Below are positions 55,181-64,000 of a stretch of 64,000 nucleotides of DNA, in pieces. This DNA is from Mytilus trossulus (Eukaryota; Mollusca; Bivalvia; Mytilida; Mytilidae). Every line of letters begins with the position of its first letter. The stretch's first letter is position 1. The translations under genes were made by a program, and so were the position numbers. The stretch lies in assembly GCF_036588685.1 (NCBI RefSeq), contig NC_086383.1:38510171-38574170 (forward strand). Direction: 5' to 3'. The notes beneath the pieces were generated by a model that worked only from the letters and a program-made list of their open reading frames with translations, was not told where the DNA came from and ran no database searches.

Positions 55181-56040
55181 AGATTATCGCTATTTTACGA
55201 AATTTCCTTTGATCTTACTGGCTGATAATTTTCTTTGTCAGCACAGAAGAGTGATATGTAAAATTATGGTAAGAACCTTAGGGTGCACGTGTTGTTGTCA
55301 ATGAGAATAACTATGTTGTCATAGGTAAAATAGCAATAAACAGATTAATTATCATTGGTCTTCTCAACGCATTGCTTTTTCCACTTTTGTCATACTGGCT
55401 CAAGCAAGAATATCAATCTCGTTGAGATGTCACCAACAAAATATAATTATAGCACTAACCTTAGTCTACAAACATAAAACTTATAATTAATTTTTGGTAG
55501 TAATTTTCCTTGACACTATTAATTGTTAGTTAATGTATGTTGTTACTTTTCTAGTGTGAATTTTTGCTATTATTGATTATTGATTATTGAAAAAAAAAAA
55601 TCCTTTGAAATATTCCTGGCTCTAATCGATACTATAATTTTATTTATTTATTTATCAAATGCACATTATGACTATCGGTTTTTTTATTTACGGAAATTTA
55701 AATTGAACAGTATTTTGGGAATTTTTCACCATACACAATTGGATGAAACAAACACACTGTATTTTATTCAGCCTATCACAGTCATATAAGCATGATAATT
55801 ACATGCTATTGATTTACCTATAACTGCTATCATCAACTTCAATTGAACTCTATTGGAAATCATACAGTTACCAAATCTCCTTATTCTGATGTAGCTTAAT
55901 TCATATCAAGATTTTATAAAGAGATCTTTTTATGTGATGTAAGGATGTTCTTAGGAGAAATTAAAAAAAATCACAGGAATTTAAAGTGGGAGGAGCATAA
56001 GAAAAAGGAAAAATAAGCTTAAAAATATTATTTAATGAAT
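55180..56040. other. Gene-free AT-rich stretch
   Basis: Nothing recognised. Confidence 0.4.
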
Positions 56041-56046
56041 GACTGT

Positions 56047-56170
56047 AATATTTTTTCTGTCTATGAAGAAATAACATAAAAAATGTGGTGCACACTGAAT
56101 AACGCACGTAGCAGGTTATTTAACAGTGTGCACCAAATTTTTTATGTTATTTCGAATAAACAGAAAAAAT
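56047..56170. mobile_element. Hairpin MITE with arms of about 50 bp
   Basis: AATATTTTTTCTGT..GAAATAACATAAAAAATGTGGTGCACACTG mirrored by CAGTGTGCACCAAATTTTTTATGTTATTTC..ACAGAAAAAATATT, loop about 25 bp. Confidence 0.8.
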
Positions 56171-56537
56171 ATTCATTTCTTATAATTTAGTTCTAAATTC
56201 CATTTTAAACCGTAGAAAACCATGAAAAAACATTGATGACATCACGGTCACATGACTTAATTATGTCTATGGGCTCATAACAAAATAACGTCAGCCAATC
56301 AGAAGACGCGTTGCATCCAAAATTAAATTATTAGGTCAAAGAGCTCCTTTTCAAGATATTTAATTGATTTTAACAATTTGTCAGGAAAAGGCAGACTCAG
56401 ACTTTTACCATATATCATGTATATTTGCAAAGGTATTAATTGGAGCTCAAATCAAAAGAAAAGAAATCTAGAATCTGCTTAAATTTTGGTAAATGACCCT
56501 TTATGAGCTATTGAGTCTTACATGAAAAGATAAATGC

Positions 56538-56693
56538 AGTGGCGGATTCAGAATTTTTCATAAGTGGGGGCCCACTGACTGCCTAAGAGGGGGCCCGCTC
56601 CAGTCACGCTTCAGTGATTCCCTATATAAGCAACCAATTTTTTTCCCAAAAAGGGGGGGGCCGGGCCCCCACCCCCTAAATCCACCTCTGAAA
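56538..56693 (-). mobile_element. MITE family R4, inverted
   Basis: CAGTGGCGGATTCAGAATTT at the left and CCACCCCCTAAATCCACCTCTG at the right, with CGCTCCAGTCACGCTTCAGTGATTCC inside. Confidence 0.8.
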
Positions 56694-56849
56694 TGGGTGT
56701 TATTGGGGGGAAAATGTTAACTTGTATCATAGGGAAAACACCAAAAAAATCTGAACATTTGACATAAATTCCAGAACCTCATCTAAGTACATTCTTAAAA
56801 TTTTCTATCTGTAAAAGTATAATCTTGAATCTCCATCATGTTCATTTGC

Positions 56850-57060
56850 AGGTGTAGTCTGACAACTCTGACGGGCGTACTAGAGGACAACATAAGTTCC
56901 AGCATATATATAAACAAGTGAAGACAATTTAAGTCATCATTTACCCCAAGCACTATTACTGCTTGGAATGATCTTGTGGAGGCAATTTGCATGTCACCCT
57001 CCCTAGATCTTTCAAAGGTGTTATCTCAACCTTAACATTTGGAGAATCCTGTCTGGGCAA
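56850..57060 (+). mobile_element. LINE ORF2 C-terminal relic
   Basis: Across two frames the sequence reads TRGHNKFQHIYKQ, then SSFTPSTITAWNDLVEAICMSPSLD, matching the RGH..F.P.TI..WN.LP pattern at the C-terminus of LINE ORF2 proteins. At least one frameshift separates the two pieces. Confidence 0.6.
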
Positions 57061-57339
57061 TTACCTGTTGTATTTTTAAAAGTCACTGTACATAATTATG
57101 TGATTATGTTTTACATTAAACTACAACTAATGTTATTTTAATTGTAATTGAACAGTGGCAAATACTTTATTTATATCTTAATTTTCGTCCTCCATGTTCA
57201 TGTACATAGCACCACAGTCCAGGGATATTCCACACACAGGCACCGAAGTCTTTCCTGTACTAGGACGAAGATTATTACCACCAAATCATAGTATGTCACA
57301 TACAGTTGCTTATGAAAATGGGACGTAAAATAATATGCC

Positions 57340-57580
57340 CTTGTATTTGATTGATTGATTGATTATTGGTTGCTTAATGTCCAGCGGTATATATTTCATG
57401 CATGTTCAGATTGAGACCATGCTAACAATAAATACAGTAGGTAGGTCTACTCTTGTAATAACGGCCATCTCGGATAATGGTCGGAGAAATTTGGACTGCA
57501 ACTGGAAAATGAGGGTATATTGGATAGGGATGGATATATTAACAGTTGAAGGAAATTAATCTTACATTTCATTGCAATAA
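57340..57580 (+). repeat. Repeat family R10 with GATT microsatellite
   Basis: (GATT)n, GGTTGCTTAATGTCCAGCGG, TTTCATGCATGTTCAGATTG, CAATAAATACAGTAGGTAGG, CATCTCGGATAATGGTCGGA and GAGGGTATATTGGATAGGGA. I know it as a common molluscan repeat. Part recurs at 60875-60960. Confidence 0.75.
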
Positions 57581-58768
57581 AAAAAATCTGAGTCATAAAC
57601 ATATATCTTGGTTGTATTAAAGCACCAATATTTTTTTATTTGGTGTGTCTATAGAATATTTTGGAAACTTTAGGTAGCATGGTTACCCAGGCTTGTACAC
57701 AGGTTTAAAAGGTGAACATTTGATTGGTTAAGTTCCAGTGATGGTTATTGTCTCATATATCTTATATGCAATGAAATGATATGTGAAATTTTGTCTGCAG
57801 TATTGGACAGCATTTGCAGCTTCGTGCCATACAGGTCAGGGTAAAAAAAACTAACTCATGTATAAACATTTATTATTTCTGACACACCATGCACACCAAA
57901 CTTTTTATGATTTTGAACACATTTACGTTTATGTATGTAACATTTATCCAAAGATTCAAAATAATAACAAAATATCAACCATATCTTTACTTGCATAATT
58001 CATGATTACCCTAAAATGAAATGTATAAAAACCTTGACAAAATATGCCCATTTGACCATAGAAAATTAACCCATAAGCTATCAACTGGCATGAAAACAAT
58101 ATATATACATGTGATAAAGGAAATGCCTCAATCATGAGATATGAATGATTTATGAATAACTTTGAACTTTGCTTGAAATCTGTTTGTTTTAATACAAAAA
58201 TAATACATGTACCCATAACTCACAACAATAGATAATTCCCCCCTTAAAAAAACCCCAATAAAATGGAAGAATATGAAAGTCAAAATTAGATTGAATTATA
58301 TTTTTTCAAATTAAATAATTTTGTTTGCTATTTTATTTTTGATTTGTAAGCTTAGGGTAAAACATTTTACTATCAAAGTCATAGGGACATGACTCCAATT
58401 AACCCGGGGCCCCTCAGAAACATCCTGGCTTCAAGCCTGCTGGTATCAGACATCTAATCTGGTTCTACACTGATCTTTATGAATATGAAAGTTTTGTGTT
58501 CCTTTTGATTGTTTACTGGTTCGACACATTCCAGTCTTGCATATATTTTGTGCTCTTTAGTTTTAGTCCTCACAAAAAAAGTCCACTTTTTAACAAAGGA
58601 CTGTAGTGACTGTATGTGACATTAGACCTCACACAAATAGACTCACTAAAGTCCACACTTTCACAATGGACTGCAGCGACTATGTGATAGCCATTCACAG
58701 ATGATGATGTTTACTTTCCATATATACCAGGAGCACAAATTAGAAAACAGATCTAGAAATTCAGTATT
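57580..58768. other. Region 3' of the HMG-CoA lyase gene
   Basis: No gene. At about 58565-58690 a block CCTCACA..AAGTCCAC.CTTT..CAA.GGACTG(T/C)AG is present twice in loose tandem. An AATAAA on the minus strand lies at 58332-58337, a possible but distant poly(A) signal. Confidence 0.45.
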
Positions 58769-58873
58769 TCATAGACTTGATTTTGTTGCTTGCGCCACTT
58801 TTGAATGAGTTTGTCGTCCTAAAGCAGATGATATAAAATTTCCAGCCTCTATCAACTTTTGTATATTAACACC
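58769..58873 (-). CDS. HMGCL: HMG-CoA lyase, last coding exon
   Basis: The acceptor TTTATTCTTTTTTCAG precedes [13 protein letters not shown], the conserved C-terminal helix, then SKVAQAT and the stop (58769-58771). The human enzyme ends in a CKL peroxisomal signal; here the last three residues are SSL, which is not a canonical PTS1, and the regulatory Cys near the human C-terminus is absent. Confidence 0.92.
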   Translation of the reverse strand, partial: GVNIQKLIEAGNFISSALGRQTHSKVAQATKSSL

Positions 58874-61800
58874 CTGAAAAAAGAATAAAATTTTTAATCA
58901 AAAGCTCTAGAGTTTTCACTAAAGAAGAAGATGTGATTTGATAGGATTTCAGTCTTCTTCACTTTCACTTTTTCAACTATGGAAACTAAAAAAACATAAG
59001 AAGTTTTGGTTTTTGATTGTTCATGTACAGGGGGCATAATTATTTATTTGAAAGAGGTGGAAATAGTATGATAATACGGGAAATACTATGCACGTTTCCA
59101 AGCAACAGCTCTGTTTTAATGATGCTTTCCCACATTTTAACACCCATTGTTAAAATCTGCCATTATAATTCAATATGGCCTAATTATTAAACTATATACA
59201 TGGTATAGGATAGTTGTCTCATTGGCAATCATACCACATCTCCTTAATTTTTGACATAAATTCAGTAGAAATAACAATTTTCTTTAAAATCAATTTTGTA
59301 TATTTATATAGTAAGTTAAATTTATTTATCTTAAATAAATAAAGAAATACATTTTCATTGTGACAGAATCAGTCAATATTTACCCTAATATTTAATAAAT
59401 ATAATTTACATTTCATAAAAATATTTTTTATATCCTCGTTCATCCGATGAAAATTGCAACAGAGAAATAATTGCTCACCGTTTTAATTGATAACCCATTC
59501 ATTAGATAGACTACATCTTCGGTGGATACGTTTCCACTAGCACCTTTGGCATATGGACATCCTCCAAGACCTGCTACAGAACTGTCTACCACTGAGATAC
59601 CCATCTACAAATTAGCAAAGGAAGACGGATTTGTATTGATTGATTGATTGATTGGAGGCAGCTTTTATTTGTGAAGAAAGCTGGAGTGCCCATTGTCAAA
59701 ATGAAACACCAGCCTTCAATAGGAAACTGATCATCCTAGTCAATTAAGATTGGACAAGAATTTGTAAGAGCTAAACTCACAACCTCAGTGTTGACAGGCT
59801 GGGGATACAGTAGTTGAATTTCTTTGACCACTTGATTACCAGGATGCTCTCTAGATTTGTCATTAAATGAGCAAACTTTGAGGAAGGAATGAAGTTCATT
59901 TGTAGCTTATACATTTCAATGAAGAAAACTTTGTAATTTTATCTTTATCACTTCCACTGTAAAAGTCTGAATTTAAGAAACATGATTTGAAATTACCAAG
60001 TTTATCACAAATGTGAAGTTATCAGTTTTATTTCACTAGGAAATCACGGTTATTCACTGCAAGCAATGTAATAAGTTTATTAATTGACTTAATAGCTTTT
60101 TATGAGAGCTATTACCTCACTTTTATTTCAAAATTCTTGCAATTTTTTCTTATACAAACCATTTTCTTTTTAATTTTTTTTTTTTTATTGACTCATGTTG
60201 TATGCAATTTTTTTCAGCAAATTTATTAAAATCAAAATCTTCCACCTTCCACTCAAAAATGAAGTAATAATGCCTTAGTTTAAATTTCTGGTAAAGCAGA
60301 AAGTCTAAACTATTAAACACAAGTAAAGCAACAAATCTAGTTACCTGTAAAGCAGCAAATATATTGGCAAGAGCCTGACCATAGGTATCGTGGCAGTGTA
60401 CGGCTAACTTCTCTATTGGTACATCTCTTGATACTGTAGAAATCAGCGTTTTCATTTTACCAGGTGTACCAACCCCAATGGTATCCCCTAGAGATATTTC
60501 ATAACATCCCATGTCTAACATCTTTTTGGAAACCTGAAATATCACATCAAACAATGTACTTTAAACCGTGGAACTAAATTTCGCGAGATGATTCATTTTT
60601 GTGACTTTCAAAAATAAAAATAACTAGAATATGAATTGTGCAAAATATGTAAAACATGGATCTTTTCTTATTCAACTACACAAAACAGATTTGAGAATCG
60701 CAAATTAAATCCATGGGAAGAGAGTTAGGGATTAACACAAAATAAAGTATTCATGAAAATAAGTTGGTTTACATTTACTGTATTAGTTTGCCTTATTAAA
60801 TTATAACAAACTGTGACTATTCCATGATTATAAAATAAGCACCTTTCGGAAATTGTCATTTGAATATTGTTGAAAGGTTGTTGGTTGCTTAACGTCCAGT
60901 GGCAAATATTTCATGCATGTTCAGGTCGATAACATATTATTTGTTATCTTGTGATGCAGGTATACAAAAAGGTAAGTTGCTGTCTGCAATGATTGTTTAT
61001 ATAAGTGTTGTAAAAACAAGGCCATTGGTTTTCTATTTTGAATTGTTTTTAATCTGGTTTGCTAAATGTTAAAGGCCGTAAGGGGACTTTTAATTATTCA
61101 CTTCTTTACTATTTAGTTTTAATAACAAGTTGTCATTATTGGTAATCATACCACATTTCATTTTCGTATCACTGAAAAAATTAACAAAACAAACAAAAAA
61201 TCTCACCCAGGCAACTTTTTCTGGGTCAATTTCACCTTCATATGGACAACCAAGTACACATGATACATATCTGTTCAAATAAAAAAAAAAGAAGAACATA
61301 AGTAAACAAAAAAACAAAAACATTATTGAATGGCTCATATGTTGCAAACTTTTCCATTGAGAACAAAATTGTAGGTTAACTACAACCACTGTTGAGTGGA
61401 ACTTAGTGATGGTGGGCTTGTTGTCTAAGTATTTCATCTCCAGTAATAACCAACTAGTCAACAGAGTTTTTGAAGTATCTAAAGTTATATTTGAATGCAC
61501 AAAAGTTGCACAGCAATGGTGGGCATAAGTTGCCTGACGAGGCTTGTCATGATTTGCCAGTTGATGAAGGGCAGGTCATGAATAACAAAATGTACATGAG
61601 CTGTAATAAATGTTTGAATCAATCCAGCCACCTCAAAAGTTTCACAGAATTGTACCACTGATAAAACCCTAACCCTAAACCTTAATAAAATTGAGAATGA
61701 AAATGGAGAATGTATTGAAGAGACAACAACCCGACCATAGAGCAGACAACAGCAGAAGGTCACCAACAGGTCTTTAATGCAGTGAAAAATTCCTGCACCC

Positions 61801-63104
61801 GGAGGCGGCCTTCAGCTGGCCCCATAACAAATACATATACTAGTACAGTGATAATGAACGCCATACTAAACTCCAAATTGTACACAAGAAACTAACCTAG
61901 TAGCTGCATCTTATATGGTACATAATTATGTATATGATATTAATATACATGTGGATTCCGTTGTGTTCTACTTATTCTATTTTCTTTGTCATTTCATAAT
62001 TTTACTTTTCATGCTATTGTGTTTATATGAACATTTTGAATCATTTTAGATTCAATTACTACTATTGGTACCAATTTTCCGTGGATTGCTGGAAAATTGT
62101 ATTTATTTTGATATTTTATTTTGTGATTTTGCCAAAGCTGCATGTAATCAAATGCCACTGCCACGCTGTCACGTTTCAAGTGCTATGTTTTACTACATTT
62201 TGAAAGCGTAGCGAAACTGGAATATACATAAAGAAGCGTATCGAAACATAGTAATCCTTTGTTCAAAACACGCCCCGTAAGTTTGAAAAATTCAACACCA
62301 AATGTAGCAAAAATTGAAACAAAATAGAAACCTAGTAAATACGTATCAAACTTAGTGGAACATAACAAAACGTACTCACTAAGTATCCAAACGTTTCAAT
62401 GTGTGGTGAAAACGTGGGTCTACACATACCTGCATACCTATAGGTACCAAAACGTGATAAGAACGTAGCACAAACCTAGAAAAAGCTAGCTTTTAAAATA
62501 ACGGGACATTTTTATTCAAAACATAGCATTTTAAAATGAAGGAAAATGTGACAGTGTGAATGGGGCTTTAGTTAAGACATAAATTGCTGTTAACCCAAAC
62601 CAACCTATCATCAAATGATATTGACTCCATTGTATTACAGCCGATTTCATTGAGTGTGTAGCTAAAGATAATATCTTTGGTTAGCTTGCTTTGCTAGCAG
62701 AACCTTGAAGTCATTATTAGGCAAGGTATACTACCCTCCTTTAAGAATAGACTTGTTCGACTGATAACCAATTTTTCTGTGTGTAGGACTAGACTACTTT
62801 GAAAAAAGGGTAGTACATTTGTATACCTTAAAGTTACTTAATAATGACTTCACGGTTCAGCTAGCAAGCAAGCTAACCAAAGATATTATTTTGAGCTACA
62901 CACTCAATGAAATCATCTGTATATTAATTTCCTTCTGTATCTTTATTTCAACAATACATTGGATCCCAAACTGGTCCATTAAACATCTAAATGACTTCTG
63001 CGGCTATATCTTACCCTCTGACAGGTGTATTAGTCTTCTTTGCTTCCTCAAGAACTGCATCAAATCTCTTCAGACTATCTTCTATACTGCAGTTTATGTT
63101 TTTT
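58769..63104 (-). CDS. HMGCL: 3-hydroxy-3-methylglutaryl-CoA lyase, partial (3' five exons)
   Basis: Exons 63015-63104, 61207-61270, 60345-60533, 59479-59604 and 58769-58873 all have GT-AG borders and join in phase (574 nt, about 191 codons). They cover the C-terminal 60 percent of the TIM-barrel enzyme that splits HMG-CoA to acetoacetate and acetyl-CoA in ketogenesis and leucine breakdown, normally in the mitochondrial matrix. The metal-binding HCHDTYGQA (exon 60345) and the catalytic-cysteine loop [12 protein letters not shown] (exon 59479) are intact, as is [17 protein letters not shown]. The N-terminal half, with the targeting peptide and the first aspartate of the active site, must lie past the right edge. 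There is no sign of a pseudogene: no stops, and all splice sites are good. Confidence 0.93.
59205..59255 (-). repeat. Repeat family R1, inverted end, in an HMGCL intron
   Basis: AGTTGTCTCATTGGCAATCA followed by TACCACATCTCCTTAATTTT. Confidence 0.7.
59479..59604 (-). CDS. HMGCL: HMG-CoA lyase, exon with catalytic cysteine loop
   Basis: 42 codons from [20 protein letters not shown] to NGLSIKT. GGCPYA holds the cysteine equivalent to human C266. Borders: TTTGTAG| and ACG|GTGAGC. Confidence 0.93.
59640..59860 (-). mobile_element. Decayed tRNA-derived SINE
   Basis: In minus sense a pol III-like head (GTGGTCAAAGAAATTCAACT, then AACACTGAGGTTGTGAGTTT near box B) is followed by a body with AGGAAACTGATCATCCTAGT complement, GGCACTCC, and ends at a (GATT)n run. 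It lies in an HMGCL intron. Confidence 0.5.
60345..60533 (-). CDS. HMGCL: HMG-CoA lyase, exon with HxH metal site
   Basis: 63 codons, from [20 protein letters not shown] to [18 protein letters not shown] carries the two histidines that bind the divalent cation. Borders: ATATTTCAG| and CAG|GTAACT. Confidence 0.94.
60875..60960 (+). repeat. Repeat family R10, fragment in an HMGCL intron
   Basis: GTTGGTTGCTTAACGTCCAG and TTTCATGCATGTTCAGGTCG. Confidence 0.65.
61065..61170 (-). repeat. Repeat family R1, diverged inverted piece
   Basis: AAAGGCCGTAAGGGGACTTT, then AACAAGTTGTCATTATTGGT and AATCATACCACATTTC, matching the inverted end of R1. Confidence 0.55.
61207..61270 (-). CDS. HMGCL: HMG-CoA lyase, exon YVSC..GCPYEG
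   Basis: It completes a split Gly codon and encodes [19 protein letters not shown] plus AW; ends TGG|GTGAGA. Matches the human RGYVSCALGCPYEG region. Confidence 0.93.
61683..61905 (+). repeat. Repeat family R9
   Basis: AAATTGAGAATGAAAATGGAG, GAAGAGACAACAACCCGACC, CAGAAGGTCACCAACAGGTC, CCTGCACCCGGAGGCGGCC and GTGATAATGAACGCCATACT. I recognise this as one of the commonest mussel repeats; fragments are at 44235-44305 (inverted) and 31700-31750. Confidence 0.8.
62643..62920. mobile_element. Hairpin MITE family R6, full length
   Basis: Ends GATTTCATTGAGTGTGTAGC and GCTACACACTCAATGAAATC are perfect inverted repeats. Inside, GGTTAGCTTGCTTTGCTAGC is mirrored by GCTAGCAAGCAAGCTAACC, and GACTTGTTCGAC..AGGACTAGACTAC forms the centre. 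At about 280 bp it is the only copy here with both long arms well kept. Confidence 0.85.
63015..63104 (-). CDS. HMGCL: HMG-CoA lyase, first exon inside the window
   Basis: 30 codons around [20 protein letters not shown]; acceptor TTTTTCATAG|, donor AGAGG|GTAAGA. It starts with the third base of a Lys codon, so a further upstream exon must exist; none is seen in 63105-64000. Confidence 0.92.
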
Positions 63105-64000
63105 CTATGAAAAATTAAGAGATTTACAGAACGTTCAAATAAAAAAAACCACCACAATCGTGAGGATATTATGGGTCAATCAAATATCTTCAGTTCAACA
63201 ATAATAAAAAAAATACAAAAACATTTGCCATAAAAGGTTACAAATAACAGAAAAGTTGAGCTACAAGAACCACACAAGATAAAGTGGGTGGTAACGGGTT
63301 ATTTTCTTGCAGCGTATTTTGCCATTTTTATTTCACATGCAGACATGAAAATGTTTGTTATTCACTGTTTTTCTGAAATCAGTAAAACGAGCAACGTGCA
63401 GGAAACTTTTATATGTTCGTTCATCTTAAAATAGCAATTTTATTTCACGTTCTTCCATGCAGATACCCTCCCTTTAGGCCCCTCGATAAAGGAAGAAGAA
63501 AATGTAAAATCTCTGGAAAGTGTAACCTGTTCTTGCCTCACTAGTAACATAGTGGGACCCTTTGCATAGATCACATTACATATGTTGATGTTATTAGTTT
63601 AAAGCTCATACTTCGCTGTCTTTTATTTTGATCAATTTGGACAAAAAGCAATATATACCTTGTAACCATACTTTCATAATTTTATTCCTTGCTGCTCAAT
63701 ACATATTCCCACTCCCCCTTTATGACCCTCAATAATTTATAACAAGTACTGACTAGTTTACCCATTTTCGACAAATTCAATAAGTTATTCATAACATTTA
63801 TGTGGTTATTATACCATATTTCCCCTATTTTGAAAGAATTGATTGTTTTTCAGAAAATCGATTTTCAATTATAATTCAACCAGCATAATAACATGTAGTA
63901 TGTAAAAATTTTCAAAAATCTGTGACATAGTCCATTCACTGTTGTTTATGAATCCTTAAGTAGAAGTAATTCACTTGAGGCAAACATGCTAACAAAAGAC
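63105..64000 (-). other. HMGCL intron reaching the window edge
   Basis: No exon of the N-terminal half is recognisable. AT-rich, nothing else identified. Confidence 0.6.

Larger units (their letters stand above)
61271..63014 (-). other. HMGCL intron with R9 and R6 elements
   Basis: 1.74 kb. It carries repeat R9 (61683-61905), an R6 hairpin MITE (62643-62920) and otherwise unrecognised sequence. ORFs here on either strand are shadows or repeat-derived. Confidence 0.8.

Noticed and set aside
58600..58690. tRNA or small RNA in the loose tandem block 3' of HMGCL
   Set aside because: No pol III boxes or stable fold; only a short degenerate duplication.

Overview
The window reads as nuclear DNA of a marine mussel (Mytilus or a close relative). 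It is AT-rich, genes are split by GT-AG introns, and almost every kilobase holds dispersed repeat families that I recognise from mussel sequence. Examples are the family with GTGGTATGATTGCCAATGAG, the family with GTACGCCAGACGCGCGTTTC, and short elements ending in GGCGGATCCAGAA. The species assignment rests on memory of these repeats and was not tested by a search.

Genes, left to right. (1) 0-19 kb has no convincing host gene. It holds a broken YIDD-type reverse-transcriptase element (about 4.6-6.0 kb, minus) and an LTR retroelement (13158-17269, minus) with 887-bp LTRs differing at one visible base, plus a second element's leader attached to its 3' LTR. (2) 19.4-20.5 kb: an exon of an unrecognised multi-pass membrane protein (+). 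(3) 22.6-23.7 kb: an unusual membrane protein with seven Cys-rich repeats ending in RCFP, a polyproline linker and one TM helix (+). (4) 25.8-30.0 kb: a complete three-exon gene (-) for a secreted 92-residue protein with two six-cysteine domains, resembling bivalve Cvsi-type protease inhibitors. (5) 37.47-38.49 kb: an intronless, divergent rhodopsin-like GPCR (+). (6) 49.9-52.1 kb: a two-exon single PDZ domain resembling whirlin PDZ3 (+). (7) 58.8-63.1 kb: the last five coding exons of HMG-CoA lyase (-); the 5' part lies beyond the right edge.

Repeat landscape. 32.8-36.4 kb holds three arrays of one 30-bp minisatellite, one inverted relative to the others, creating overlapping repetitive ORFs on both strands. 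43.3-47.05 kb is two large imperfect palindromes back to back. Several hairpin MITEs, tRNA-derived SINEs, LINE relics and small tandem arrays (57, 93 and 133 bp) are placed individually. The genes do not form an operon or shared pathway. The only neighbours that may belong together are the membrane-protein exon and the Cys-rich repeat ORF, on the same strand and separated by a repeat-bearing intron-like gap.
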